Assembly (NCBI GenBank): GCA_018894105.1
Contig: CM032128.1
Span: 16,163,001 to 16,227,000 of the forward strand
Direction: 5' to 3'
Origin: Jacaranda mimosifolia
Lineage: Eukaryota; Streptophyta; Magnoliopsida; Lamiales; Bignoniaceae
DNA: 64,000 nt
Made by a program: the position numbers and the translations under genes. Numbering within the stretch: the stretch's first letter is position 1; every line of letters starts with the position of its first letter. This document shows, piece after piece, positions 49,136 to 60,503 of the stretch. The notes under the pieces were generated by a model that made no database searches, was not told the DNA's origin, and worked only from the letters and a program-made list of their open reading frames with translations.

Positions 49136-49862
49136 TGTTATGCATATAAGTTCGATGCAGTCAATTGAACTCACAAGGGGCTAGAATTTGGCGTGGACTA
49201 ATCAACCACAACATAATAGTGCTGGGGTTACTACGGTAATGCCTTGAACTCGACCCGCCGACCTTAATCGTCAAACCTTAGCCTCTACTTCAATCCCTGC
49301 GAGGCGACGGACTTGTGAGGGAAACACCAACTCAAGATCCCGACCAGAGGTCGACAGTCGATGACAGACAACTGCAATAACGTAGGGAAAAGCTGATGTC
49401 AAGAGAGATCCACCACATTGCATGCTATCCCCCTAATATCTCCTCTATATTTAATGTGTCAGAGCATTCAGCACCACCTACCTCAACCCTAGAGTACTAT
49501 TCACCCAACTTATGTTAGGTTGGTTGGGAGACGCAAAAGACATGTTTTGCCCTTTGGATAGGGACAAACACACTATTTGTAATTGGGGCATAAGGGTAAT
49601 TTCTACCCCAAACTTGGCACCTATAAATAGCCATATCAAAAGTTGGCTCCAAGTATGCACACTAAACACTCTCATTTGTCCTTTTCGCTACCTTTAGTTT
49701 TAGCTTAATGTCATCTCAACAAGCCCAATGTGTGCCTTATGTTGCATGTGCCTTGTGTTGCAAATCAAGTCTACCAGCTCAATTCTAGTCAAGCCCATCT
49801 TACCATCTTAGTTTTCCAATCTCACTCAACTTCAAAAGCTGCTTAGACTTCAAATGACTCCA
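49136..49862 (+). repeat. 3' LTR of Tat element E
   Basis: 727 bp, starting TGTTATGCATATAAG and ending ATGACTCCA before TTTTT. It carries a good promoter box CTATAAATAG at 49621-49630. The start is supported by the polypurine tract, the end by the CA dinucleotide and the flanking TTTTT. Confidence 0.78.
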
Positions 49863-50446
49863 TTTTTTGTGGATTTATAATCATAGTAGTAACTCAAAAA
49901 ACATGTTACAACAAAAATTCAAGTATAAAATAATATGAAATTGTCAAACAAGTTATAAATAATTTGTTGTGATGAATTTAAAATTTTCATTTCCAAATCC
50001 ATTTAATCAAAATACAACCGAGAAAATGGACTACTATTTCACTAAATTATAATCAATTGAAGCTTTACATTACTAAAACCCATGAGATAAAGAAACCCTA
50101 CCCCTTGAAGTAACAAAAACAGTTTACCCAAGAACTCCTATAATGTATTTCTCTGTATGTATAAAACATATATGTGGAATATACATCAACGCCAACAACT
50201 AACAAATGATCAATAATAAACAAATGGAATTTTAGCTAGCTCGTACAAGAAGTAAAAAACCCAAAATTTCGAAATCCAGGAATTTTGTGTGGCTCCACGG
50301 AGAACTCGATGCAGCACCTAGTTCAAATAGTTTTTGGTGTGTACCCTCAGCAAAGTAGATATGGCTGCGGGGAAAACACACATTGCACTTCACTATGTGC
50401 AGAAGAGGCGCAGGGGCCTATTTTGAGAACAAATTTATTTTGCAAT
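49863..50446. other. 3' flank and probable 3' UTR of the WRKY gene
   Basis: AT-rich DNA between the Tat element and the WRKY stop codon. The part next to 50446 should contain the WRKY 3' untranslated region. I cannot place the polyadenylation site with confidence. Confidence 0.5.
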
Positions 50447-52833
50447 TCAGCACAGCAATGACTCCAGGAACATGTCATCTCTAGGCTCATCCTTGGCTCT
50501 AGAAATTGATGTATTGTCAAGGGGTGGATTCGTGCAGGAGCTCATTGAATTTCCAAAATCTGAATATCCAAAGCTCCCAGTACCCTGTAACATCTCCAAG
50601 GTATAGGGTGCCATTGGTGGCCTTAAACTGCTCGTTGGCATAGAATAGTTGGAGTTATTAGGCAACGCCAACGGCCTAATTGCCATGGTAGCATTGTTGC
50701 TGGGATTGTTGGGCATCGGCCTGCTAAGAGAATGACTGCCACTACCGCGAGCAGCAGGAACGTCGTGGTTGTGCTTCCCCTCATACGTTGTTATCACTGC
50801 CCGTGGATCGTGAGATGCTCGTTCTACATGTTTTCTTACCCGACATCCTGGACAACTGCACTTGTAATAGCTCCTGGAAAAATTCCACATGAATGAACAC
50901 AACTGAAAGTCAATAGCTGGCAACCCAACTCTCAAATTTAATAATTAAAATCTCAACAGGAAGCAGTAATTTTCTTGGTCAGTTGAAAAAACTCACAGGA
51001 TTAAAATTTATAAGTAGTAGTAATAGCTTATCCTAAATAGAATAGAAGTAAGTGTTTGCAATTTATACTAAACTCAAACTTGTCCTGAAGCACATTATCT
51101 TTCCAAACCATAAAGAAATGACCAAAAAGAAGACAACAAATATGAGTTTCTTACCTGGGATTGGGATTACCCTTCACCACTTTCTGACCATACTTTCTCC
51201 ATCTATACCCATCGTCGAGTATATCAATGTCACTTGTTGTCTGAACTACAACTCTTGGTTCTCTTACTGCCCTGCTCCCTATTGCTGAAATACCTTCATT
51301 TTCAGTTTCACCTTTCCTGAGAGAACACACCATCAAATTAGGCCATAAATTTAAAGGAAGAATTTTGCTTGCACATCTGAGTAGCAATTCAACGAACTTA
51401 CCATCTCTTGACATCAGGCCCTTCTTCATCAATCTCATCTCCACCGGACCTGCTCTTCTGTGAGCTCCGCTCAAAATCATCATCCCCATCCGATATCGAA
51501 GAGTTCTCTGGTGTTGCAACCGAAGAATCCATTTTTCCCAAACCATTTGAACCATATGACTGCTCTGGGATCTCATTGTACTGTGTATTGTAAGACTGGT
51601 TTACCAGAGAAGAAGCTGATGAGGAGGATGATGATCTTCGAGTCGATTGAGGTTTAGGATGGTTATGAGTGCCTTTATAAACAATTTCAGTAATCTGCCC
51701 ATCTAAAGATTTTTCAACCTTCTTCTTCGTGGGGCAATTGGGATATGTACATTTGTAATAGCTTCTTGGATTTTCACTCCCCTTCACCTGTTTCTGTCCA
51801 TATTTCCTCCAGTTATACCCATCATCCGATCTTCTGTTCTCCCTTATAATCTGTGATGACTGGTTGTATTGATTGTATTCCGTATTGCTGCTTTCATCAT
51901 TTGTTTGGATAGCAGCAATCTCAGGGGAAAAGCTCTGCGTTGAATTGAAGTCAGATTTCATACTGGATTTGTCTGATGATAGGCCATCTTGCTTAGCAGG
52001 TTCTTGGTAACCCCATGTCTGATCTCCCTGATTCCAACAATTTTGACAGATGATCAAAAAATTGAAGTGAGAAAAATTAAAAATAAATAAATAAATAAAA
52101 TTAAAGAGAAGCTAGGAATAGAGAAAATTAACTTGAAAAATCAAGAATCTAACAACAGAAATCTTAACATACCATGTCATAAGATGTGAGAGGTTTTGTT
52201 TGGGTCTGGAAAGAGAAATCTGAAAAGTTCTTTTGTTCATTCTTGATATCTTTCTCCTGCTGCGGCGCCCTGTCAGAATTGCTCTTCCAATCGAAAGCCT
52301 GAATGGGAAATGTCCCTGTAGTTGGAGATGGCAAAATCTGCATTTTCAAACGGCAAAAACACGAAAAAAGCTTCAAATTGAACAGTAGTACAGAAAACAT
52401 GCTAAACAATCCATCTTATTAAAAAGAGAACAAGAAAAAGAATCCAACAAGATTTGCCTTTTTCGCTCGGAAATGAAGAACTTACGTTGGAAGCAGACAG
52501 AAGAATAGGAGAATCCAAGAGTTCAGCAGGGCTTAAGCCTGGAGGAATAGCAAACCAGGAAGAAGGAGAGGTGGCAGCAGGCTGAGATATGGGAAGCGAA
52601 GGCGGTGGCAGAGACTTGAACTTAGGCACCCCAGACCCAGTTCTCTCAGCAATCCGATCGCCCAGTCCCTTGCTGACGGCGGAGGCAGAGGTGGTGGTGG
52701 TGGTGGCCGGGAGATGGTCGGACGCTGGAAGACTAGTGAAGAAGGTGGAAGACATGAATGGGCTTGCAAATGAGAAGGGTGATGAGATCGATTGTGGGTA
52801 TGAGTTTGCAGAGGTGTTCGAAGAAGCGACCAT
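50447..52833 (-). CDS. Group I WRKY transcription factor, WRKY33-like
   Basis: Nuclear DNA-binding regulator of defence and stress genes that binds W-boxes (TTGAC). Five exons on the minus strand: 52833-52486, 52337-52173, 52027-51402, 51316-51155 and 50873-50447; all introns are GT..AG and the joined frame is 575 residues. Start chosen at 52833 ([11 protein letters not shown]), the conserved N-terminus, although an upstream in-frame ATG exists at 52896. N-terminal WRKYGQK at residues 244-250 with C264, C269, H292, H294 (CX4CX22HXH). C-terminal WRKYGQK at 419-425 with C439, C444, H468, H470 (CX4CX23HXH). The last intron splits an Arg codon after NPNP, the conserved intron place of C-terminal WRKY domains. 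Residues 70-121 hold [16 protein letters not shown] and four Ser-Pro sites, the MAP kinase target region in WRKY33. It looks intact. Orthology to Arabidopsis WRKY33 rather than its close relatives needs a tree. Confidence 0.95.
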
Positions 52834-53400
52834 TACATCCACATGGTGAAAGCGTGTTTGTGTCTGAAATTGGAGTGGAAGATTGGTTTGTAACAATAGA
52901 AGAAGAGAAAATGTGCACGCATTTTCTTTCTTTCTTTATGTGGAAATTCTCCCTAATTTTCGTTTTCCACCCTGGTTTAAGATTGGGGATGAGGATCTTC
53001 TAAGAAGGTTGGATACGTTTGACTAGGAAGATAAGATTGTCTATAAAGCGTAGGATGACTAACTGAGTAAAATGAATAAGTTTTGACAAAAAAAAAAAAA
53101 AAGAAGGGGTAAAATGAATTAATAATAAGTAAAAAAACAATTCCAAAAATAAGATATAATTAAACAAATCTTTGAATTTTTGGATTATTAAATAGTTTTG
53201 ATGTTTGATTTTTAATCGCATGAAAGTCTTATTAAAACTATATAAATTAACAATAAAAAATTTGACAATTGCAAAAAATACTAGGAGAAGAAAATTTCCA
53301 CGACAATTACATTGGAACTTCATTTGAAAGGGGCGAGAATTTCATTTCTTATTTATACTCAATTTACCTTACAAGAATATCATTAGATTGTTGAATGGCT
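52834..53400 (-). promoter_or_regulatory. Upstream region of the WRKY gene
   Basis: Contains the 5' untranslated region and proximal promoter of the minus-strand WRKY gene; the transcription start cannot be fixed from sequence alone. A TATAAAT box on the minus strand lies at 53351-53358, about 520 bp from the start codon, and may be too distant. A W-box lies at 53019-53024. Confidence 0.45.
53019..53024 (+). promoter_or_regulatory. W-box core upstream of WRKY gene
   Basis: TTGACT (full W-box form TTTGACT), about 190 bp upstream of the start codon. WRKY33-type genes are known to be bound by WRKY proteins at such sites. A six-base match also occurs by chance. Confidence 0.45.
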
Positions 53401-53761
53401 AATTAATTTAATGATATTATCTTTATACTTGTATTTGTGAGATTTGGGGTTCAAAATCCAATAAATCCTTAATGTACATACATGTATAAAAACATAAATA
53501 TATACAAACTAATTTTTTACTACTTCCAAATTATAATATTTATTATGTTATTATTGTGTTTAAATTTTTTTGAAAAAAAATACTAAATTATTTGGTATTG
53601 TATACATATTAGTACAACATGAAGTGACATTTTAACTCTAGACAAAAATAGTATAATACACATTATATGGATTAGATTACAACAGTTACTATTATCATTA
53701 TTATTTATTACAACAACGAGAGGTAATAAAAACTGACGGATGAGTAATAGTGATATTTGTT

Positions 53762-53783
53762 AGTCAAAGCTGTGGATTTGACT
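53762..53783. promoter_or_regulatory. Inverted pair of W-boxes
   Basis: AGTCAA (53762-53767) and TTGACT (53778-53783) face each other over 10 bp, about 930 bp upstream of the WRKY start codon. Paired W-boxes are a usual arrangement in WRKY-regulated promoters. Confidence 0.5.
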
Positions 53784-53942
53784 AAGATGCCACAGCCCAC
53801 CATACAACAATGATAGAGGCGGCTGAGACCTCCATACCTTTACACGTTTGGGTCACTCTCATGGCCCCCCTTCATACTACACCACCCGTGCAAGTTTTAT
53901 CGGTGAATTTTCTAGCCAGTCACTAACTATATTGATTTCAAG

Positions 53943-53978
<36 letters not shown>
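53943..53978. repeat. (TA)9(CA)9 microsatellite
   Basis: About 18 bp of alternating AT followed by 18 bp of AC repeats, upstream of the WRKY gene. Confidence 0.95.
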
Positions 53979-55455
53979 TAAAAAGAAGAACACCGAGCGG
54001 TATGCAGTGTCGTGCCCATTTTACTAAATAATTAAAATTTATTTTTATTAATAGTATTTTTAAAATTTCAGATATGCAAAAAAAATATAGTATGATTATA
54101 TTTTTTATGTAGATTTTATTATTAAATGTGCAATCCTATCAAATTATTTCATAAGAAAATTGTAAAATTTATTTTAATAACTTTTCATGAAATAAGAAAA
54201 ATTTAAAAAGTGAGAGATATATGAATTATCATGAAACGAAAACAAAATATCTTTGCAGATAATATAGCATTGTTGCTCAAAATTATACTATAATTTTTTA
54301 TTTTTTTTTTGACGCTGAAGATACACATAACAACTTATTTAAGCATACATGGCATAATTACCCTGCATTGCAATCAAGCCCCTAGTCATTAAAAAAAAAA
54401 ATAATGCTTGCTAATAATATAAGTCTTTGTGAGTGCCCAATTATTCAAATTTAAAACTTCTTTTTTGAATTGAATTTGGATCATATTGAAAAACATATGG
54501 TCCACACCCATTTGGATACTAATGTATGCATACTTAAATATAATTATAATTAATTTAAAGTTACTAATAAAAAGGCCGTATTGTAAACTAAACTCTAGAA
54601 AAATAGGCAATGTAAAACAATTTGTAAATGAAGTATAAGTAAATAAAAAAACAGAAGATAAAATTTTATATAATAATAAATGAATCAAAGATAGAATTAT
54701 AAGACTGATATCAAATACTATAAATCAAATAAAATCAACTCTATTTCTAATATTTTTTAAGTCGAAGGCAGACTTGTATATTAATCATCAAAAAGAATTA
54801 CATTAGGTGGTGCTATTTTCAAAATTATATGGGCTCTTTTACAAAATGCACAATCTAATCTCTTCTAAATCCAATTAGTATTCTTCAAATGCAAGAATCA
54901 AATCCTCATTCCTGCAAATGTATAAAATAAAAAATGTATGGCAGCCTTCATGCTTAGTAAACTGTGCTCAAACATTGCATCAAAAGATAAAAAAGCCAAT
55001 TCCCAATCAACAACTCCATATCTGCTGCAAATAAATGATCAACGATGCACTAAAAAAGGAATTGTTCGCAATTCCCTTGTGTCGCGTACAGAAACCATTT
55101 TTAGTTCCAATTCAACTTGACCAAAATTCAGCTAAAAAAAAAGAACTATAATCATACTCAGAACAACCATGTGTACCGATTCACAAGTGTTTAAAATAAA
55201 ATCGTTCTATTTATATCAATTTATAGTCAATCACAAATTTAACAAGCCAACCACTCTTTTCCTGTCAATTATACCAATATTAAAATATCTTTATGCACTC
55301 AAAATTTTCAAACAATTTAATCAAGCAAATACCCAAATAAAGCTTCCAAAAGAGTAGCATCGCTACCGTTTCCAATCAACAACTCTATGCATTATAAGCT
55401 CTCTAAAGTAGCAAAAGTAATTTCCATAGACCAACATAGAACTGAAACCACGTCT

Positions 55456-56176
55456 TGATATGAGCACTGGAGGCACTGTAGGGCAAGATGGTTATTTCGG
55501 CATTGGAGGACAAAATGGAGATTGCAACCTACTAATGGGACCTATCACAAGAGCAAAAGCAAAGAGGCTAAAAGATGGTATTGCAAATTACGCTAAGTCA
55601 TTTTGTTGAAGAAATGCATCAAGAATGGGCTAAGAAAGAGAAAAACATGTCAAGAAGCCAAAAGAATAAAGTTGGACAGCCCATCATCTTATGTTTGGTG
55701 TATAAGGCTTGAAAAGGCCCAAGAAGGCCAAAATAAATCTAAACGCGTGGGACTTACTGAGAAAAGAAGAAGTTGTGATCAAATCAAACTCTTATTCCTA
55801 ATTGGATTTGGGCTTGGATTATTATCCGTATGCTTATTTTATATCTTATTTTAATTAGGGCTTGCAAGGAGAGTATAAATTCCCTCTTAAAAATGTGTAT
55901 GGCAAATTTTGATGAATTTTGAATTATTTTCTGCATTTTTCTCTAAGGAAAAACAACAACTTTGCTTGTTGCAACAAGAAATTGAATAGGTTCTTTCAAG
56001 GTACTAATTCCTGCAGGTATTTATTTAATTTTTTTATTCTTATTCCCAATTATTTGTGTTTCTAAGATCAGGTGTCTTAGAGGTTCAATAGGGAGGGTTT
56101 TTATTCTAGGATTCGTTCAATATCAATTTGTGTGTTTGGGGTTTCGAGATCAATATATCCTTGGGGTTTCGCATCA
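55456..56176 (+). repeat. 5' LTR of gypsy G
   Basis: Starts TGATATGAGCACTGGAGG and ends GGTTTCGCATCA. TATAAAT promoter box at 55874-55880. It carries an open coding tail (MSTGGTVGQDGYFGIGGQNG, then GPITRAKAKRLKDG) that belongs to the end of pol. Confidence 0.93.
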
Positions 56177-56178
56177 TT

Positions 56179-56192
56179 TGGTATCTAGAGCC
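56179..56192 (+). other. Primer binding site of gypsy G
   Basis: TGGTATCTAGAGCC, two bases after the LTR, is the initiator Met-tRNA site TGGTATCAGAGCC with one extra base. Confidence 0.88.
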
Positions 56193-57075
56193 AACTTGAG
56201 ATAAATTCCTATTTATCTTGTTTTTGTTTCCAGCCAAAAAAAAAATGAAAAAAAATAGAAAAAAAAAAAGAAATCAAATTATGAATTGACTGTAGTTTTG
56301 TGATTCTTTTGCAATATTTTGCATATTCCTATCTTGGAGAACGCCAATTGAACACCAAAAGTTGAATTTGTAGAATATGCACCTTGGATTGCTCTAATTT
56401 TGAGAAATTAAAGTTAGGGTTCTTGAGTGATACAAATTGGGATTTTTGACCTAGGCTTTCAAATTTGAAATTGCCATTGCATAAGCTAAATTGGCTACTT
56501 TTAGTTGTTGTTTATAGTTGATTGTACATCAATTGGGTTAGAATTGAGTCATAATCGGCCTTCCATTGGGATTGACCCAATTCTTTGCGTATTTTCTGTT
56601 TTGTCATTTTTTTATCCATTCTTTGTGTTTTCTTTCTTTGTTTTAGCCTAATTTGCATATGTTCATGTTAGATAAGTAACATATTACATTCTTGTTACTT
56701 AGCTTGCATAAAAATTACATCATACACATTATTTCTCGTGTGTCATCACATCATTTTTCTTGCTGGTCACATTTACTTTGCCTCTAGACTTTGTGCTTTT
56801 CCTTTCTTTTTTTTTGTTAGATTTTTCATTGCTACTCCCATATAAATACTACTGCTGAATTTGCTTTGAATTGAATTAGTTTGATTTCTAAAGTGCAACA
56901 TTCAATGTGCTCAAGAGAGGTAAAATGCATAAATAAGTGAGCACATATAAACAGGGCAAAAGCTAGAATTGAGTGCAAACATGAGGGTTCACATCTACTT
57001 GAGTGAAACAAGTGAGGGAGTGTTTCTTTTGTGACAATGTTTTTGCTAATACTTTTTGTAGGTTTTTTTTTAAAA
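56193..57075 (+). other. 5' leader of gypsy G (no gene)
   Basis: Non-coding leader with A-rich runs near 56228-56270 and T-rich runs near 56800. No gene seen. Confidence 0.7.
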
Positions 57076-57733
57076 ATGAGTACTATTCTTCCAAGGATGG
57101 AGGGCAAAAAACCCCTCTGATGAAGAAGCTAATATGACACCAGATATGAAGGTGATGTACAGGGCATTTACTAGTTAATTTTAGAAATTGAATAGCAGGC
57201 TTGATGAGATAGATGAGTGGAGAAAGGAGGTAGCATAGAATATTTCTAGGAATAGTAGATGAAATAGGCCTCCATATGGGTTTAATCAAGATATGTTTGA
57301 GGATGAGTTTGATGACAGTAGTTCGGCTAAGAATAGAGGGGGTGAAGCTAGATTCGAAGCTAGGAGGGATAGTAATTTAAATGCCATCAAAATGAAAATC
57401 CCATCATTTGAAGGGCGAAATGATGCTAAAGCATACTTGGAGTGGGAGAGAAAGGTGGAGTTGATCTTTGACTGCCATAACTATTCTGAAGAGAAGACAG
57501 TGAGACTTGCAGTGGTTGAATTCATTGACTATGCATTAGTTTGGTGGGATCAATTAGTGCAGTCTAAGAGGAGAAATAGTGAGAGACCTATTGAGACTTG
57601 GGCAGATATGAAGGCTGTTATGAAGAAAAGATTTGCTTCATGTTACTATTACAGGGAGATACACCAAAAACTACAAAGACTCATTCAAGGGTTTAAGTCA
57701 GTTGAGGACTATCATAAGGAAATGGAGATGTGA
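57076..57733 (+). pseudogene. gypsy gag (G), C-terminally deleted
   Basis: A possible start at 57076 (MSTILPRMEGKKPL) is followed by a frame break. From 57293 the frame is open: NLNAIKMKIPSFEGRNDAKA, then YLEWERKVELIFDCHNYSEE, KTVRLAVVEFIDYALVWWDQ and YYYREIHQKLQRLIQGFKSV, ending EDYHKEMEM. This is the Retrotrans_gag core with the YLEWExKVE and WWDQL blocks. It stops at 57731-57733 and is followed at once by protease sequence, so the zinc knuckle is deleted. Confidence 0.9.
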
Positions 57734-57932
57734 TAAACACCCTAATCTATATAGGCTGCAATGGTTGAATGATATTGGAGAGGTGAAAGTTACCAGGCAG
57801 GTTGTGGTAGCTTTTACTATTGGGAGATATAATGATGAGGTAGTTTGTGATGTAGTACCCATGCAGGCTGGCCATATGTTGTTGGGTAGGCTATGGCAAT
57901 TTGATAGGCGTGTAGTACTTGATGGATACTAG
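57734..57932 (+). pseudogene. gypsy protease C-terminal part (G)
   Basis: The frame reads DKHPNLYRLQWLNDIGEVKV, then TRQVVVAFTIGRYNDEVVCD and VVPMQAGHMLLGRLWQFDRR, ending VVLDGY. This is the protease region with the VCDVVPMxxxHxLLGRPWQFDR block. The N-terminal part containing the DTG catalytic Asp is missing because of the deletion next to gag. Confidence 0.9.
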
Positions 57933-58199
57933 ATATTCCTTTGAGCATAATAGACATAAAGTCACTCTTGCACCTCTATCACCTAAGGAAGTTTACCTTG
58001 ACCAGATTAAACTTCAACAAACTTCTTGTGGGAATTCGGGTAGTGAGGTTTAAAAAAGTAATGAGAGAAAAAAGGCCATGAGAGAAAAAAATAAAGATAA
58101 AGGCCCAATGGTGAGTAATTGCACAAGCGAAAACAAGAAAGAGGGATTTGGATGAGAGAAAAAGTTGGTGAGTGAAAAGAGAGAAAAGAATGAGAAAGT
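57933..58199 (+). other. Variable linker between protease and RT (G)
   Basis: Lys/Glu-rich linker (for example KKAMREKNKDKGPM and EKREKNEKVE) typical of the poorly conserved stretch before RT in these polyproteins, with stops. Confidence 0.6.
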
Positions 58200-59289
58200 T
58201 GAAGGGAGTGAAAAGAAAGAGTTAGTGAAGAGTGAAACAGTTGAGAAAAAACAATGCTTCTATGCAAAAGAGAAAGATTTAAATAATGCTTTTCTGGGCA
58301 AAAGAACTTTGATAGTGATTAGGTATAGGGAGATTTTATTATCTGAAACTGACCTTAACCTCGATTTGCCTAGTGTTTTTGTCTCTTTATTGCAGGAGTT
58401 TGATGATGTATTCCCTAATGAGATGCCCACAGGTTTACCACTATTGAGAGGAATTGAGCATCATATTGACTTTGTACCTGGATCTTAAATTCTTAACCGA
58501 CTAGCCTACAGATGTAATCCTAAGGAGATGAATGAGCTTCAAAGGCAAGTGGAAAAGTTGCTAGCAAAATGGCATATGAGGAAAAGCATGAATCCGTGTG
58601 TTGTACAGGTGCTATTGGTTCCAATGAAGGATGAAACTTGGCGGATGTGCGTGGATAGTAGAGTAGTCAACAAAATTACAGTTAAGTATCGCTATCCTAT
58701 CCATAGGTTAGATGACATGCTTGAAGAATTACATGGTGCATGCATTTTCACGAAGATTGATTTGAAAAGCGGTTATCATCAAATTAGAAAGAAACCTAGG
58801 GATGAGTGGAAAACTGCATTTAAAACCAAATATGGCCTATATGACTAGTTGGTTATGCCATTTGGTTTGACTAATGCACCTAGTACTTTCATAAGATTAA
58901 TGAACCATGTGTTGTGTGATTTTCTGGGTAAATTTGTTGTTGTTTATTTTGATGATATCTTGATATACAGTAAATGCTTAAATGATCATATAATGCATGT
59001 TAGGGCTGTTTTGACCCTTCTTAGGAAGGAAAAGTTGTACACAAACCTTAAGAAATGTACTTTTTGCATTGATAGACTTGTATTTCTTGGATTTGTTTTG
59101 AGTACACATGGTATAGAGGTAGATGAGGAGAAGGTGAAGGCTATTAAAGAATGGCCAACTTCTAAGATAGTTAGTAAAATTAGGAGTTTTCATGGATTAG
59201 CTAGCTTTTATAGGAGGTTTGTGCATGATTTTTCTACTATGGTTGTTCCATTGACTGAGATTATTAAGAAAGAAGTTGTGTTTAGATGA
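58200..59289 (+). pseudogene. gypsy reverse transcriptase (G)
   Basis: A nearly complete RT read in one frame except for three stops. It enters with LQEFDDVFPNEMPTGLPLLR and GIEHHIDFVPGS, then a stop at 58486. It continues QVEKLLAKWHMRKSMNPCVV, then VLLVPMKDETWRMCVDSRVV, GACIFTKIDLKSGYHQIRKK and KTAFKTKYGLYD, then a stop where family members have W. Next comes [20 protein letters not shown], the active site [11 protein letters not shown] (YFDD at 58945-58956; usual YxDD), and [20 protein letters not shown]. It ends in a third stop at 59287. The catalytic motifs are intact, so it was lost fairly recently or slowly. Confidence 0.94.
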
Positions 59290-59760
59290 GGAAAGGAACA
59301 AGAACACGCATTCAATACATTGAAAGATAAATTGTGTTCTACTCATATTCTTGTTTTCCCTGATTTTAATAAGACTTTTGAGATTAAGTGTGATGTATCT
59401 GGGATTGGGATTGGTGCTGTTTTAATGCAAGAAAAACGTCCCATTGCATACTTTAGTTAGAAATTAAGTGGTGCTCGGCTTAGATATTCCACTTATGATA
59501 AAGAATTATATGCCCTAGTTCGTGTATTAGATATTTTGGCAACATTACTTGCTTCCTAAAGAATTCGTTATATATACTGATCATGAATCTTTGAAGCATT
59601 TAAAGGGCCAAGGGAAATTGAATAAAAGGCATGCTAAATGGGTAGAATTTATTAAGCTTTTCCATATGTGATTTGCTGTAAGCAGGGAAAGGAAAACATT
59701 GTTGCTGATGCATTGTCAGGGAGATATGCTTTAATTACTACACTTATATCTAAGTAGTTA
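59290..59760 (+). pseudogene. gypsy RNase H (G)
   Basis: It reads EHAFNTLKDKLCSTHILVFP, then DFNKTFEIKCDVSGIGIGAV and LMQEKRPIAYFS, a stop, and KLSGARLRYSTYDKELYALV. This matches the RT-associated RNase H of Ty3/gypsy (CDASGxGIGAVLxQ, YSTYDKELYALV). After a frame shift, [20 protein letters not shown] and NIVADALS-like sequence follow near 59560-59720. Stops at 59457 and after the frame shift disable it. Confidence 0.9.
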
Positions 59761-60493
59761 AGATTTGAGCAATTTAAAGATATGTATGCAACTGATGTTG
59801 ACTTTGCTAATTTTATATCACATATGAGCATGGTGCATTTAATAAATTCTATAGACATGAAGGTTTATGTTTCATGGCAATAGAATTTGTGTCCCTGTTT
59901 GTTCTGCCCGGGAGTTGCTAGTTAGGGAATCACATAGTAGTGGGTTGATGGGTCATTTTGGTGGGCATAAGACCTACTGCACCTTAGGTTGATATTTCTA
60001 TGGATTTTATGCTCGGTTTGCCTAAAACTAGGAAGTGTAGAGATAGTATATTTGTTGTGGTTGATAGATTCAGCAAGATGACACACTTTATTGCTTGTCG
60101 TAAAATTGATGATGCCACTAGCATTGTTGATTTGTTCTTTAGAAAAATTGTCAGATTGCATGGTGTCCCTAGATCTATTGTTTCTGATAGGGATGTTAAG
60201 TTCTTAAGCCACTTTTGGAAGGTTTTGTGTAGTAAGTTAGGTACTAAACTTTTGTATTTTACTACTTGTCATCCACAAACTGATGGACAAACTAAAGTGA
60301 TAAATAGAATGTGGGTACCTTGTTGCGTGCTGTTGTAGGAAAGAATTTGAAACTTGGGAGGATTGTTTGCCTTTCATTGAATTTGCTTATAATAGGTCAA
60401 TACATTCTTCTACAAGTTTTTCACCTTTTCAAATTGTATATGGTTTTAATCCTTTGACTGTTTTGGATTTTACTCCTTTGCCTTTAAGTGATA
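59761..60493 (+). pseudogene. gypsy integrase N-terminal and core part (G)
   Basis: The zinc finger begins as SHSSGLMGHFGGHKTYC near 59930-59980, then about 70 residues are deleted. The core resumes: [20 protein letters not shown], then [20 protein letters not shown] and [20 protein letters not shown]. The motif [13 protein letters not shown] has Lys at 60294-60296 where the catalytic Glu (QTEVVNR) is expected. After a frame shift it continues [20 protein letters not shown] and [20 protein letters not shown]. It is then split by the Mutator-like element at 60504. Confidence 0.92.
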
Positions 60494-60503
60494 TTGCTAA
60501 TTT
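60494..60503. repeat. Left target duplication of Mutator-like element
   Basis: TTGCTAATTT, identical to 61888-61897 on the other side. Ten bases is within the 9-11 bp usual for Mutator-like elements. Confidence 0.93.

Larger units (their letters stand above)
28312..49862 (+). mobile_element. Tat-lineage Ty3/gypsy element E (outer layer)
   Basis: The LTR start at 28312 (TGATGTGCATATAAG) and the complete 3' LTR at 49136-49862 are flanked by TTTTT on both outer sides (28307-28311 and 49863-49867). Between them, in order: a protease fragment, the copia D insertion, RNase H, integrase, an antisense frame and a polypurine tract. Gag, most of the 5' LTR and the RT domain are missing, so at least two deletions have happened. 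The TTTTT repeat is low-complexity and is weaker evidence than a mixed sequence would be. Confidence 0.75.
53401..55455. other. AT-rich intergenic DNA
   Basis: About 2 kb without a recognisable gene, apart from the W-box pair and a TA/CA microsatellite at 53943-53978. Open frames at 54389-54688, 54938-55120 and 55169-55357 have low-complexity translations and match nothing I know. Confidence 0.6.

Noticed and set aside
52589..52849. Open frames opposite WRKY exon 1
   Set aside because: Shadow of the serine/proline-rich exon on the other strand.
52833..52896. Upstream in-frame ATG (MLQTNLPLQF) as WRKY start
   Set aside because: The conserved N-terminus of WRKY33-like proteins starts at MVASS; the upstream residues have no family similarity. 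Not excluded experimentally.
54790..54915. Minus-strand stretch after TTTGCAG reading NEDLILAFEEY and a stop, like a last exon
   Set aside because: Too short, no recognised family, and no upstream exon found.
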